In this document: positions 8,690 through 18,358 of the stretch, one piece after another
How positions within the stretch are numbered: position 1 is the first letter of the stretch
Layout of the letters: each line of letters opens with the position of its first letter
Assembly (NCBI RefSeq): GCF_015711475.1
Contig: NZ_CP065027.1
Location: 682,001 to 746,000, forward strand
Direction: 5' to 3'
Source of the DNA: Actinomyces trachealis
Lineage (GTDB): Bacteria > Actinomycetota > Actinomycetes > Actinomycetales > Actinomycetaceae
DNA: 64,000 nt
The notes under the pieces: generated by a model
The model's input: only the letters and a program-made list of their open reading frames with translations
What the model was told of the DNA's origin: nothing
Database searches by the model: none
Translations under genes and position numbers: made by a program

Positions 8690-8897
8690 CAGGTCTCCTC
8701 TCGACGGTGTCAGGGCGATGGTTCTTTAAACAGTTTGGTTCCGGGCAGGCCGGTTGGTGTGGACGCAGGAAGAGTACCTTCCCGCATCAGGACCTCTCAC
8801 CTGTGAGCGTGCCACTGAGTGCCCCCGCCGCGCATGCTGCCGACTACCGCCACAACGGGCCAACGGGCTTGGCGTCCCAGACTGGCTGTGCGCCTAC

Positions 8898-10100
8898 CTA
8901 AGGCAGCTTGCGGGCGGTCTCCAAAGCTCCCGGAAGCACCGCCAGCAGGCGCTCCACCTCCGTTGCAGACGTCGTTGGCCCAAAAGAACACCGCAACGTG
9001 GCCCGCGCGGCCGCCTCACCCAGCCCCATCGCCAGCAGCACATGGCTAGGGTGCGCCACGCCCGCGTGGCAGGCCGACCCCGCCGAGGCGTCCACCCCTG
9101 CCAGGTCCAAGGCCATGAGCAGAGCCTCGCCGTCGGCTCCAGCGAACCAGAAGTGCGCCGTGCTGGGCAGGTGCGCCGCCGAGTCCCGGACCGTCACATG
9201 GGCCCCAGGAAGACGCAGCACGCCCGCCACCAGCTGCGCTCGCAGGGCTCCTAGGCGCGCAGCTTCCGCCTCACGCTCAGCCACCGCCAACTCCACCGCC
9301 AAGGCCAGCGCCCGCGCCCCCAGCACGTCCTGCGTGCCGGAGCGCAGCGCCCGCTCCTGCCTGCCCCCACCCGACGGCGCCCGCAGCACTAGGTCACGCC
9401 GAGACACCAAGGCTCCCGTGCCCACGGGCGCCCCCAGCTTGTGCCCGCTCAGGCTCATGGCGTCCAGACCCCAGTCGTGGAAGTCCACCGGGACGCGTCC
9501 TAGTGCCGCCACCACATCCGAGTGCACCGGCACGTAGCCAGGCCTTCCAGGACGCTCCTGGCCGCTGAGCGCCCGCACCTGTGCCACCAGCGCCGCCAGA
9601 TCCTGCACCACGCCAGTCTCATTGTTGGCTGCCATGACACTGACCAGCACCACCCCACCAGGGGCCAGCGCCTGCGCCAAGGAGCCGGGCACCACCAGCC
9701 CATCAGCATCCACCTCCAACAGCCGCACCTGCGCTCCCAGTTCGGTGTGGGCGACGCGTGCACTGTCCAGCACGGCCGGGTGTTCAATGGGGGAGACCAC
9801 CAGGGCTGGTGGGGTACCCCTGCGCTCCTGCTCTTGCCTGCCCGCGAGCGCCCGACCCGCCACCACCAGCGCGTCTGCCTCCGTGCCACCGCTGGTGAAG
9901 ACCACCTCATGTGGGTGCACGCCTAGTGCAGAAGCCAGGCGGGCCCGTGCCTCTGCGAGCAGGGCACCCGCACGCCGTCCGGCCGCGTGCAGGGCTGCGG
10001 GGTTAGCTCCGGGTAAGCCATGGCGCAGGTCCTGAGCCAGCTGCTCGGCCACCTCGGGACGCACCGGGCTGGTGGCGGCGTGGTCAAGGTAGGTGCGCAT
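8898..10100 (-). CDS. Cysteine desulfurase, class V aminotransferase family
   Basis: A PLP enzyme that removes sulfur from L-cysteine for tRNA thiolation and Fe-S assembly. The 400-residue protein begins YLDHAATSPVRP as usual. It has the SGGTEAD segment, the PLP lysine in SLSGHKLGAP and the catalytic cysteine in SAGSACHAGVAHPSHVL. It is of IscS/NifS type I length. The 3' neighbour mnmA suggests that tRNA thiolation is its main partner; no Fe-S scaffold genes are in the window. The intervening 8690-8897 holds no gene I can support. Confidence 0.92.
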   Translation of the reverse strand: MRTYLDHAATSPVRPEVAEQLAQDLRHGLPGANPAALHAAGRRAGALLAEARARLASALGVHPHEVVFTSGGTEADALVVAGRALAGRQEQERRGTPPALVVSPIEHPAVLDSARVAHTELGAQVRLLEVDADGLVVPGSLAQALAPGGVVLVSVMAANNETGVVQDLAALVAQVRALSGQERPGRPGYVPVHSDVVAALGRVPVDFHDWGLDAMSLSGHKLGAPVGTGALVSRRDLVLRAPSGGGRQERALRSGTQDVLGARALALAVELAVAEREAEAARLGALRAQLVAGVLRLPGAHVTVRDSAAHLPSTAHFWFAGADGEALLMALDLAGVDASAGSACHAGVAHPSHVLLAMGLGEAAARATLRCSFGPTTSATEVERLLAVLPGALETARKLP

Positions 10101-10235
10101 GCTGACACCATAGAGGACCGGTACCTGCGGCTGTGCTCATCCCTGTCCTGGCACTCCTGGTGGCACGCCTTGCTTTAATGTGCCAACGGGCGGCCGCAGG
10201 CGCCCGGCGCGGGTTAGAAGGGGCATGGTGGTGCC

Positions 10236-11495
10236 ATGAACACTAGACCTGACGAGCAACCCAGCCCCGCCTCGCCCCGGCCAGCCTGGTTCAGGTCCCT
10301 GTCCCGGCATACCACGGACCGGGACTCCGCCCGCCATGGCCAGCCCGGGTTGCTGACCACCTTGGTGGCGGACGCAACCACCCGGGTGCTGCTGGTGGAT
10401 GCCCGGGGGCGTGTCGCCCTGGCTGAGTCAGCCGGTGTGATGGACCTGCCGGACAACGGCCTGACCCCGTCTGCGCCTTCTGACGCCGACTACACCGTCT
10501 GGGCCCGCACTGGTGTTGTGGAAGACGCCGGTGAGGGCGCCGCTGAGGGTACTGGGCCACGTCTGGCACCACTGACTATAGGAGACCTGCCCGACCCCCT
10601 CCGCGGTGAGCTTGCCCTTGCCGCGCAAGAACCAGCAACAGCGGACACCTGCCTACAACTCCTCTACCTGGGCCAGGAGACCGTCCAGGCGGCCAAGGGG
10701 GCGCGAGCAACCGCCTGGCTCGGCGTCGTCGTGCCAGCAGCGACCGCCGCTGAGGCCACCCCCGGCACACCCACCGCCCCCGTGCCCCAGGGTGACGGCG
10801 GGACCACATGTCAGGACGAGGTGCTGCTAGGGCTGCTGGCGTGCCACCCACTGACGGCCTTGCGCGCCGTCGGGGCTGAACTCGACGCCCACGACGCCGG
10901 GCTCGCCACGCCCGCCATCGCGCTAGCCGCCTGGCACACCCGTACCCGTTTCTGCCCGGCATGCGGCGGCCGGATGACCCCGGTCCAGGCTGGTTGGGCG
11001 CGCGCCTGCCAGGCCTGTGACGCCGTCCAGTTCCCGCGCACCGACCCTGCCGTCATCATGGCCGTCACCGACGACGCTGACCGCCTCCTACTAGTCCATG
11101 GTGCCACTTGGCCTGAGCGGCGCTACTCCGTCGTCGCTGGTTTCGTGGAGGCGGGCGAGAGCGCTGAGCAGGCAGTCCACCGGGAGGTATGGGAAGAGAC
11201 CAGCTTGCGGGTGGCCAGCGTGGAGGCCTTTGCCACCCAGCCCTGGCCTTTCCCGCGTTCCCTCATGCTCGGCTACCGTGCGCGGCTAGCGGAGGGGGAG
11301 GAGCTACCAGTGCCCGACGGCCGGGAGGTGACCGCAGCGATGCTGGTATCTCGCGCCGAGCTGGTGGCAGCTGTGCAGGAGGGGCGGATCGGCCTGCCCG
11401 GGCCGACGTCGATCGCCCGGGCCTTAATCGATGACTGGCTGGGCGGTTCTCCACTGGTGCAAAATGCTTCGACGAGGGCGGTATTTGGGCGCTAA
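10236..11495 (+). CDS. nudC: NAD(+) diphosphatase / NADH pyrophosphatase
   Basis: NudC hydrolyses NAD(H) and may remove NAD caps from RNA. The 419-residue protein has a variable N-terminal domain, a zinc ribbon (CPACGG and CQACD), a Nudix box GFVEAGESAEQAVHREVWEE and the NudC-specific TQPWPFPRSLM. The box ends in EETS rather than the usual EExG, while the catalytic glutamates are kept. The protein is longer than the E. coli enzyme because of the N-terminal domain and an Ala/Pro-rich insert near residues 150-190. It begins the conserved nudC-uvrD2 block. Confidence 0.92.
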   Translation: MNTRPDEQPSPASPRPAWFRSLSRHTTDRDSARHGQPGLLTTLVADATTRVLLVDARGRVALAESAGVMDLPDNGLTPSAPSDADYTVWARTGVVEDAGEGAAEGTGPRLAPLTIGDLPDPLRGELALAAQEPATADTCLQLLYLGQETVQAAKGARATAWLGVVVPAATAAEATPGTPTAPVPQGDGGTTCQDEVLLGLLACHPLTALRAVGAELDAHDAGLATPAIALAAWHTRTRFCPACGGRMTPVQAGWARACQACDAVQFPRTDPAVIMAVTDDADRLLLVHGATWPERRYSVVAGFVEAGESAEQAVHREVWEETSLRVASVEAFATQPWPFPRSLMLGYRARLAEGEELPVPDGREVTAAMLVSRAELVAAVQEGRIGLPGPTSIARALIDDWLGGSPLVQNASTRAVFGR

Positions 11496-11571
11496 CTGTA
11501 CCCAAACGCGCTACTTGGCGGGAGTGGATGATGGTGATAGGTGTCAGCACTCCATGGCAGGCTGAGCCTTG

Positions 11572-13689
11572 ATGCCAGCCCGACCAGCCCCAGTACCTGC
11601 CCCTGCACCAGCCCCCGTGCCTGCCCCAGTACCGGCCACCGGGCCAACCCGCCGCGCCCCCGGCCCTGAGGAGCTACTTGACGCCCTGGACGCGGACCAG
11701 CGGCAGGTCGCCGAGCACCTGGAGGGTGCCCTCAGCGTCCTGGCAGGCCCCGGTTCCGGCAAGACCCGCGCCATCACCTACCGCATCGCCTACGGCGCCC
11801 AGGTGGGCGCCTACCAGCCCAGCCAGGTCATGGCCCTGTCCTTCACCAAGCGCGCCGCCGGGGAGATGCGCTCCCGCCTGGCCGCCCTGGGGGTGCCGGG
11901 CGTGCAGGCCCGCACCTTCCACTCGGCCGCGCTGCGCCAGCTGCGCCACTTCTGGCCCACCGCCGTGGGCGGCTACCTGCCTGAGCTGGTCCCCGGCAAG
12001 ATCCCCCTGGTGGCCACTGCCGCCCAGCGGCTAGGCATCAGCGTGGACAAGACCGCCCTGCGGGACCTAGCCGCAGAGGTCGAGTGGGCCAAGGTCACCC
12101 TCACCCTCCCGGAGGACTACGAGCAGGTGGCCCAGGCAGCCGGGCGCGTCGGAGTGGCAGACCAGCCTCCCGCCCGCATCGCCCAACTGCTGAGCGCCTA
12201 CGAGGAGGCCAAGGCTGAGCGCGGCGTGCTCGACTTTGAAGACACCATGCTGGTGCTGATCGGCATCCTGCTGGACCGCCAGGACATAGCCGAGACCGTG
12301 CGCGGCCAGTACAAGCACTTCGTGGTGGATGAGTACCAGGACGTTTCCCCGCTCCAGCAGCGCCTATTGGACGTGTGGCTAGGCCGACGCCGCCAGCTGT
12401 GCGTGGTGGGGGACGTCTCCCAGACCATCTACTCCTTCACCGGCGCTACCCCCCGCTTCCTACGCGAGTTCCCCCACCGTTACGCCGGGGCTCGCGTCCT
12501 GACCCTCAACCGCGACTACCGCTCCACCCCCCAGGTTGTGGCCGTGGCCAACCGGGTGCTTTCCACCCCCATCCGCCCCGGCGCCCCCCGCAGCCTGCCG
12601 CACGGGGCCGTGCACCTGGTCTCCCAGCGCCCCTCCGGCCCCGCCCCACGCTTCCAGGAGCACACCGACGACGTCGCCGAGGCGCAGGAGGTGGCTCAGC
12701 AGGTGTTGCGGCTTCAGCGCTCCGGGGTGCCATTGTCAGAGATCGCTATCCTGTACCGCACGCATGCCCAATCCCCAGCCCTGGAGCAGGCCCTGGCGGA
12801 CGCGCAGATCAGCCACGTGGTGCGTGGCGGGGCGCCCTTTTTCCGCCGCGAGGAAGTCAAACAGGCTATGGCCTACCTGCGGGCTGCCCCCCGCACTGAG
12901 GCCGACCGGCTCACCGGCGAGCTGCTCACCGACGTCAAGAAGGTGCTCAGTCACTGCGGCTGGTCTGAGACCGCCCCGGCGGTGGAAGGTGCCGCCCGCG
13001 AGCGCTGGGCCTCCTTGGACGCCCTGGTGTCCCTGGCGGAGGAGGAGACCGGTCGGGAGGGTGTGACCCTGGAGGGATTCGTGGCCGAGCTGCTGGACCG
13101 CGCCCAGAACGAGTACGAGCCGCGCGTGGAGTCTGTGACCCTCTCACCCCTGCACACCGCCAAGGGCCTGGAGTGGGACGCCGTCATCATCGTGGGTTTG
13201 TCCGAGGGCCTGCTACCCCTGCGTCAGGCCCGCAGCACCGAGGAGCTGGAGGAGGAACGGCGCCTGCTGTACGTGGGCGTTACCCGGCCCCGAGACCACC
13301 TCATCTTGTCCTACGCGCGTGCCCGCAACCCTGGCGGTCGGCCCTCCCGGCAGGTCTCCCGCTTTCTGCGGGGCGTTTGGCCGGAGGCCGTGCCAGAACC
13401 CAGCCCCTCCCAGCGGCGCAAGGCCCGCGCTCAAGCCTTCCAGGAGGAGTCCGATACCGTCACCCTGGCCCTGTTCAGTGCCCTCAAACAGTGGCGCAAG
13501 GACACCGCCACCCAGGCCAGTCTGCCGGCCTACACCGTGTTCCCGGACGTCACGCTCCGCGAGATCGCCATCACCCGGCCCACCACCCGCCAGGAGCTGG
13601 CACGGGTCAAGGGCGTGGGCGGGATCAAGCTGGAGCGCTACGGGCAGGAGGTGCTGGGTATCGTCGCTAAAGAGGCTTCGCGGCACTAG
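11572..13689 (+). CDS. uvrD2: UvrD2-type superfamily 1 DNA helicase with HRDC domain
   Basis: A 3'-5' DNA helicase of about 705 residues. A Pro/Ala-rich N-terminus is followed by Walker A GPGSGKTR, motif Ia ALSFTKRAAGEM, motif II VVDEYQDVSPLQQ, motif III GDVSQTIYSFTGA, motif IV LNRDYRST, motif V LHTAKGLEWD and motif VI YVGVTRPRDHL. The last 70 residues (LREIAITRPTTRQELARVKGVG) form an HRDC domain, as in mycobacterial UvrD2. I choose the ATG at 11572; a TTG precedes it. Its stop overlaps the stop of the next, converging gene by two bases. It lies 76 bases after nudC, likely in the same operon. Confidence 0.92.
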   Translation: MPARPAPVPAPAPAPVPAPVPATGPTRRAPGPEELLDALDADQRQVAEHLEGALSVLAGPGSGKTRAITYRIAYGAQVGAYQPSQVMALSFTKRAAGEMRSRLAALGVPGVQARTFHSAALRQLRHFWPTAVGGYLPELVPGKIPLVATAAQRLGISVDKTALRDLAAEVEWAKVTLTLPEDYEQVAQAAGRVGVADQPPARIAQLLSAYEEAKAERGVLDFEDTMLVLIGILLDRQDIAETVRGQYKHFVVDEYQDVSPLQQRLLDVWLGRRRQLCVVGDVSQTIYSFTGATPRFLREFPHRYAGARVLTLNRDYRSTPQVVAVANRVLSTPIRPGAPRSLPHGAVHLVSQRPSGPAPRFQEHTDDVAEAQEVAQQVLRLQRSGVPLSEIAILYRTHAQSPALEQALADAQISHVVRGGAPFFRREEVKQAMAYLRAAPRTEADRLTGELLTDVKKVLSHCGWSETAPAVEGAARERWASLDALVSLAEEETGREGVTLEGFVAELLDRAQNEYEPRVESVTLSPLHTAKGLEWDAVIIVGLSEGLLPLRQARSTEELEEERRLLYVGVTRPRDHLILSYARARNPGGRPSRQVSRFLRGVWPEAVPEPSPSQRRKARAQAFQEESDTVTLALFSALKQWRKDTATQASLPAYTVFPDVTLREIAITRPTTRQELARVKGVGGIKLERYGQEVLGIVAKEASRH

Positions 13690-14726
13690 ACGCCGTCGTC
13701 GTCTCTGCCGCCGCCCGGAGCCGAGCTGTTGGCCAGACAGCCGCAGTCCGGGTGCGGCTCCCAACGCCGCTCCACCCCCAGGGGCTCCACCGCCGTCAGC
13801 TCCACGCTCGTGCCCCACCAGGCGTTGCCTCGGCCCGTCAAGGAGTCCAAGACCATGCGGGCGATCAGCGCCGCCGCCTGCTCGGCCAATAGGGACTCTA
13901 CCGCCGGGCGGGGTGAGGCCTGCAGCTGCAAAGCCAGGTCTGGCCAGCTGGGGTCAGCGTCCTGGCGCCACCTCTCCAAGCACATGCCGCAAGGTGTGCG
14001 CCCCGGAACCACCAGGGGCCCCAACTCCACACCCGTCTCCCGCACCGTCACCAGCAGATGCGTCAGGTCCTCTTGGAGCAGGCGACGCTCCTGCACCAGG
14101 TCGGTGGCTCCGACGGACACAGCGACCGTCACCTCCGGGCGCGTATTCAGGGGCGCGTGCTGCACCAAGCCCGGATGGTGCTGGTGCAGTGCCTGGGACG
14201 TCGCCTTGTCCCGGTGCACCAGGACGGTGCCCACGCCTGCGGTCGCCAGGTGGGAGGCTAGGGGGAGGACCAACTGGTCTGGGGTGCCCTCGTGGGCCGT
14301 CGGCACAACCGAGACCACCGGGTGGGTCAGGGTGGCCGCTGCCATCCGCTCCGGCTGCGCGCGGGCGGAGGAGCCCAGGACACCCACGACGGCGCTGGCC
14401 AGACGGCGGCTACGCGCATGTGCGTCAAAGACCAGGGCGTCCCAGTAGACCTCATCCGCACCGACAGGCGTGGGCACGTGGTCTGGCGCTAGCACGCCGC
14501 CTGAGATGAGCAGACATGCCAACCTGTCGGCGTCCTTGCGTGGCAGGTCGAATTTGGTTGCCGCAGCGATCAGGTCTATTGGTTCCGAGCTGAAGGAGAG
14601 CTGCTCCAGCAGCAGCTGCTCTCGCGGTTGCAGGCCTGATAAGACGACGGCGCGCCCAGGTGTAGAGCCGATCTGGGTTACTCCCGGCCCCCGCCACAGC
14701 ACGGGGGCGCCAGCGCGCAGATGCAT
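13686..14726 (-). CDS. Cyclodehydratase / ThiF-related protein (TOMM leader-binding-like), actinobacterial orphan type
   Basis: A 346-residue protein of the family usually annotated as bacteriocin-biosynthesis cyclodehydratase or TOMM leader-binding domain protein, found in many actinobacteria beside uvrD2. It has a winged-helix-like N-terminus (VVLSGLQPREQLLLEQL) and a ThiF/E1-like body. A four-cysteine set, CGMCLERW plus HPDCGCL, probably holds zinc. AAGGAGGT lies four bases before the ATG. No YcaO, dehydrogenase or precursor peptide gene accompanies it, so a role in a peptide natural product is doubtful. Its true function is unknown. It converges on uvrD2, with overlapping stop codons. Confidence 0.7.
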   Translation of the reverse strand: MHLRAGAPVLWRGPGVTQIGSTPGRAVVLSGLQPREQLLLEQLSFSSEPIDLIAAATKFDLPRKDADRLACLLISGGVLAPDHVPTPVGADEVYWDALVFDAHARSRRLASAVVGVLGSSARAQPERMAAATLTHPVVSVVPTAHEGTPDQLVLPLASHLATAGVGTVLVHRDKATSQALHQHHPGLVQHAPLNTRPEVTVAVSVGATDLVQERRLLQEDLTHLLVTVRETGVELGPLVVPGRTPCGMCLERWRQDADPSWPDLALQLQASPRPAVESLLAEQAAALIARMVLDSLTGRGNAWWGTSVELTAVEPLGVERRWEPHPDCGCLANSSAPGGGRDDDGV

Positions 14727-14895
14727 GATGACCTCCTTGTCGCAGGCTCAGGGACGGTGCCTGCAACCACAAGCCTGGCAGCCCCGGATGACCGGTGGGG
14801 ACGAGGCCCAAATCTGTGGATAACTCGGAGGCCGAGCCCTCAACCCCAACCACGCAGTGCCAGCAAAGCGCTGAAACGCCCAACCCGTCAACCGC

Positions 14896-16125
14896 TTAGC
14901 TCTGCGCCAGCACCGCCTGGCAGGTCTTGAGCCCCTCGGTCTGCTTCCGCCCGATCGCTGTGGCGGCCTCAACGGCCTCATGCAGGTTGCTGACGGCAAC
15001 CACCTGCATCCCGCTGGGCTCATTGCCCACCACCTCATTGCAGTTGGCAGCAGGCGCCAGGAATACCGTCGCCCCATCGCGGGCCGCTCCACGCATCTTC
15101 TGGGCGATGCCACCAATCGGCCCCACGTTCCCGGCAATGTCGATGGTGCCGGTGCCAGCCACGTCCTGGCCGGTAAGCATCGGGCCCGGGGTCAGCTTGT
15201 CCACGATCCCCAGCGCGAATACCATCCCCGCACTGGGCCCACCCACGTCCTGCAGCGCGAAGGTCGCATCCACCTCTGAGTCGGCCTTTGCGTTGAGGAA
15301 GACGCCTAGGACTGAGCCGGAACGCCCCTGGTCCTGCGGGGCCTGGGTGGTTACCTCCACAGTGCTGGGCTGTCCGCCCCGTTCGATCCCTAGCACAGCC
15401 TTGGTGCCAACGGGCGTTTTGGCGAGCAGCTCGCGCAACTGGTTGAAGGTGGTGATCTTGGTGGTGACACCGTCCATCGTGACCTCTCGCAGCACGTCCC
15501 CGTCCTGGAACAGACCTTGCGTCTGCGCAGAGACGCTGCCCTTGATGGTCAGGGTCATGGAGGTGGCGGCTCCGGACTCCATGAGCGCTGCCACCACCGC
15601 CGCGTCCTGGGAGGAGGTCATCTGGGCCTGTGACTGCTTGTCAATGTCCTGCTGGGTGAGCGTGGCGGGGCAAACTTGCTCACGGTTGAGGACCTTCTTG
15701 TCAGATGAGAGCCAGGCGCCAATGACGTCGAAGGCGGTGATCGGGTGCCCGGGGCAGCCGCTGACGGACACGGTGGTCATGCGCATCTGGCCGGAGGTGG
15801 CGTAGGTGGGTGCACCGGAGACGGTGATCAGGTCCGTGCCCGCCTGCCCCGGGCTGCCTTCGGTGCGGGAGAGCACGTCCCACGTGGGTCCGGGACTCTC
15901 AATGATTTTTCCCTCCGGTAGCTTTACCAGCCCAAAGACGGTGGCGGCAAAGACCACCGCGACCGCCAGGAGCCAGAGGGTGCGGCTGCGCACGGTCCCG
16001 CTGCGGTCGGCTCGGGCGGGCTCTACCACTGCGGATCCTGGCGCTGCTGGTGGGAGCAGGGGCGCTGGGGCCTTTGGGGCTGGGCTGATCGGGGCGTCTT
16101 GGGGCTGGTTCACAGGCAGCATCAT
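14896..16125 (-). CDS. Membrane-anchored PDZ-domain serine protease of the Lon (S16) fold
   Basis: A 409-residue protein with a Pro/Ala-rich cytoplasmic start, one membrane segment at about residues 49-68, a PDZ domain near 200-255 and a C-terminal Lon-type proteolytic domain. The catalytic Ser298 is in GGPSAGM and Lys343 in GGIAQKMRGA. The active site would therefore be outside the membrane. Homologues (mycobacterial Rv3194c type) are thought to act in envelope protein quality control. I chose the ATG at 16125; a GTG at 16173 would add 16 unlikely residues and has no better ribosome site. It diverges from the DUF2342 gene. Confidence 0.88.
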   Translation of the reverse strand: MMLPVNQPQDAPISPAPKAPAPLLPPAAPGSAVVEPARADRSGTVRSRTLWLLAVAVVFAATVFGLVKLPEGKIIESPGPTWDVLSRTEGSPGQAGTDLITVSGAPTYATSGQMRMTTVSVSGCPGHPITAFDVIGAWLSSDKKVLNREQVCPATLTQQDIDKQSQAQMTSSQDAAVVAALMESGAATSMTLTIKGSVSAQTQGLFQDGDVLREVTMDGVTTKITTFNQLRELLAKTPVGTKAVLGIERGGQPSTVEVTTQAPQDQGRSGSVLGVFLNAKADSEVDATFALQDVGGPSAGMVFALGIVDKLTPGPMLTGQDVAGTGTIDIAGNVGPIGGIAQKMRGAARDGATVFLAPAANCNEVVGNEPSGMQVVAVSNLHEAVEAATAIGRKQTEGLKTCQAVLAQS

Positions 16126-16303
16126 GGCCTGTGGGCCTGGGTGCTGCCCAGGGAAGCAGGTCCCGCGTTTCACCCTGCGCGCAGCAGGTCGGCCCTCAGC
16201 GAGGCCACTGCCGCCTGCCCGCCCGGCGTGGCAGTATCAATCTGGATCAATCTGGCACGCACCTGGGCAAGGCCCACAACGCGTCACACATTAAGGAGGA
16301 GCT

Positions 16304-17713
16304 GTGGTACCCACCAACGAGGACCCCTTCGAGCAGCTGCAGAGCCTGCTGGCCTCGATGCTCGGTGAGCGGGGTGCTGCTGACGCCGTCGCCGCCCTAC
16401 GGGCCTCAGGCGTGGACGCGGAGCAGCTAGCCCAGATGGGCGGCATGAGTGAGCTTTCCCAAATGACCCCCAGTCAGATCATGGCCATGCGCGCCCAGCT
16501 GCAAGAACTGTTCTCCGCACAGACTGATGAGTCCGTCAACTGGAAGATCGGCAAAGACCTGGCCCTGCAGCAGGCGCGTAGCGCCGGAGACCCAGTGGTC
16601 ACGGCAGCCCAGGCGGAGGAAATCCGGCAGGCCCTGACGGTGGCCGACCTATGGCTGGACACCTGCACGGATTTCCTGCCTGCACCCGGGCCACGCGAGG
16701 CCTGGAGCCGCACGGACTGGGTGGAGCGCACCCTCCCCGTGTGGAAGGAGGTGTGCGCGCCGGTGGCCACCGCCGCCACCGAGGCCCTCACCAGCGCCCT
16801 CATCAACCAGATCAATGAGATGCCCGCACAGATGGGGGAACAGACCCTACAGCTGGGCGCGATCGGATCCCTGATGCGGATGATGGCCGGGACGGCTTTC
16901 GCGCTGCAGCTGGGCCAGGCCATCGGCCAGCTCGCCACCGAGTCCGTCTCCTCCACCGATGTCGGCCTGCCCCTTTGCAACCAGCCCGGGACTGCTCTGG
17001 TACCCGCCAATGTGGAGGCCTTCGCGGCGGGCTTGGACGTGCCTGAGGCAGAAGTCCGCATGTTCCTGTCCGTGCGTGAGGCCGCGACCGCCCGCCTCTA
17101 TGCGCACGTGCCGTGGCTGCGCGGGCAGGTCATGGCCGCCGTGGACGCCTACGCCCGCGAGATCCGCATTGACCACCATGCCGTCGAGGAAGCTGTCGCA
17201 CAGGTAGACCCCAACGACCCCGAGGCCCTGCAACAAGCCCTGCGCTCCGGCATGTTCGCTCCCCAGGAGACCCCCGCCCAGAAGGAGGCCCTCACCCGCC
17301 TGGAGACGCTGCTGGCCGTGGTGGAGGGGTGGGTGGAGGTGGTCACCTTCCAGGCGGTGGTGGCCCAGCTGCCGCACGCTCCACAGCTGCAGGAGATGGT
17401 GCGACGCCGTCGCGCCCAGGGCGGGCCCGCGGAGCAGGTTTTCGCGCGGCTGATCGGCCTGGCTTTCCGGCCTCGCCGTGCCCGTGACGCCGCCATGCTG
17501 TGGGGGCTGCTAAGCACACAGGTTGAATGCAGTGAGCGGGATGCCTTCTGGAGCCACCCCGACGTCGCCCCCGGCCCCCAGGACCTGGACTTCCCGGGAG
17601 ACTTCCTGGAGCTACGCCGTGCCGCCCAGGACCGGGATTCCCAGGTGGACGCGGACCTGGCCTCGCTGCTGGACGGCACCCTGGGCTATGAGGGTGAGGC
17701 TGAAGCACACTGA
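16304..17713 (+). CDS. DUF2342-family protein (putative zinc-dependent metalloprotease)
   Basis: A 469-residue soluble protein of the actinobacterial DUF2342 family, annotated elsewhere as zinc-dependent metalloprotease or hydrolase. Family landmarks are QLQELFSA near the start, NQINEMPAQMGEQTLQLGAI and the conserved REAATARLYAHVPWLR followed by YAREIRID. The family often has a histidine in the REAAH position; here it is threonine, so zinc binding should be checked. AAGGAGGAGCT directly precedes the GTG. It stands back to back with the PDZ protease gene, as in mycobacteria (Rv3194c/Rv3195), suggesting a joint role. Enzymatic activity is not established. Confidence 0.82.
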   Translation: MVPTNEDPFEQLQSLLASMLGERGAADAVAALRASGVDAEQLAQMGGMSELSQMTPSQIMAMRAQLQELFSAQTDESVNWKIGKDLALQQARSAGDPVVTAAQAEEIRQALTVADLWLDTCTDFLPAPGPREAWSRTDWVERTLPVWKEVCAPVATAATEALTSALINQINEMPAQMGEQTLQLGAIGSLMRMMAGTAFALQLGQAIGQLATESVSSTDVGLPLCNQPGTALVPANVEAFAAGLDVPEAEVRMFLSVREAATARLYAHVPWLRGQVMAAVDAYAREIRIDHHAVEEAVAQVDPNDPEALQQALRSGMFAPQETPAQKEALTRLETLLAVVEGWVEVVTFQAVVAQLPHAPQLQEMVRRRRAQGGPAEQVFARLIGLAFRPRRARDAAMLWGLLSTQVECSERDAFWSHPDVAPGPQDLDFPGDFLELRRAAQDRDSQVDADLASLLDGTLGYEGEAEAH

Positions 17714-17749
17714 GGCGCCGCAGGCCAAGGTGTCAGTTAACAGCCAGGT

Positions 17750-18358
17750 TCAGGCGAAGGTGCTGCGCAGCCCCGCCACCAGCTCAGGCACCAGGTCCTC
17801 GCCCTGAACTAGCTGATCCTGCCCACGCATGCGCATTACACACCAGTTCTCACCAGTGCGCATAACGGCGGCCAGAAGTCGCACATCCTGGCGCTCCGCA
17901 TGAGCCTCCAGTAGCTCCTGACGCTCCTGCGGGTCGGTGATCGCCAGCGCCTTAGCCTCGACGTCGGCGGGCACCACCATGGACTCAGTGCAGATCGCCG
18001 CACCCTCCACATGCGTCGGCCAGGACAGCTGACTGAGCAGCTCGTCCAGGGTGGAGGTCGCGGGCAGATTCTCCTGCAGCACGGCGGTCAGCGCCTCGGG
18101 GTTGGCCTGCGCCTCCTGGCGGGCCGTTTTCGGCAGAAGCTTGGCCACGGCAGGGTCGGAGTCCAGCATGCTCAGTGTGCGCGCCAGGGCGAATACCAGC
18201 ACAGGCCGGTCCCAACCGAGCTGGTCAATGTGAGCCTCAATCTCTACCAGGGTGCTTGCCAGGGCCTCCGGGCGGCTCTGCGGCTGCATGGCGCCGGGAG
18301 AGGGGAGGGCCTCGGTGCTGGTCTCGGGACTGTTCGTGGGTGCGGGGGAGCTAGACAT
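17750..18358 (-). CDS. PPA1309-family protein of unknown function
   Basis: A 202-residue soluble protein. The core from about residue 35 (VEIEAHIDQLGWDRPVLVFALARTL) to the end (LVPELVAGLRSTFA) matches the actinobacterial PPA1309 family, whose function is not known. The ATG at 18358 is preferred; an upstream in-frame start would add 27 Cys/Pro-rich residues. It converges on the DUF2342 gene and diverges from the UPF0182 gene with about 110 bases between starts. Conserved neighbourhood with UPF0182 and DUF2342 suggests an accessory role in the same process. Confidence 0.78.
   Translation of the reverse strand: MSSSPAPTNSPETSTEALPSPGAMQPQSRPEALASTLVEIEAHIDQLGWDRPVLVFALARTLSMLDSDPAVAKLLPKTARQEAQANPEALTAVLQENLPATSTLDELLSQLSWPTHVEGAAICTESMVVPADVEAKALAITDPQERQELLEAHAERQDVRLLAAVMRTGENWCVMRMRGQDQLVQGEDLVPELVAGLRSTFA

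Noticed and set aside
13686..14726. Thiazole/oxazole-modified peptide gene cluster
   Set aside because: Only a cyclodehydratase-like protein is present; there is no YcaO, dehydrogenase, precursor or transporter nearby, and the gene belongs to a conserved housekeeping-like block.
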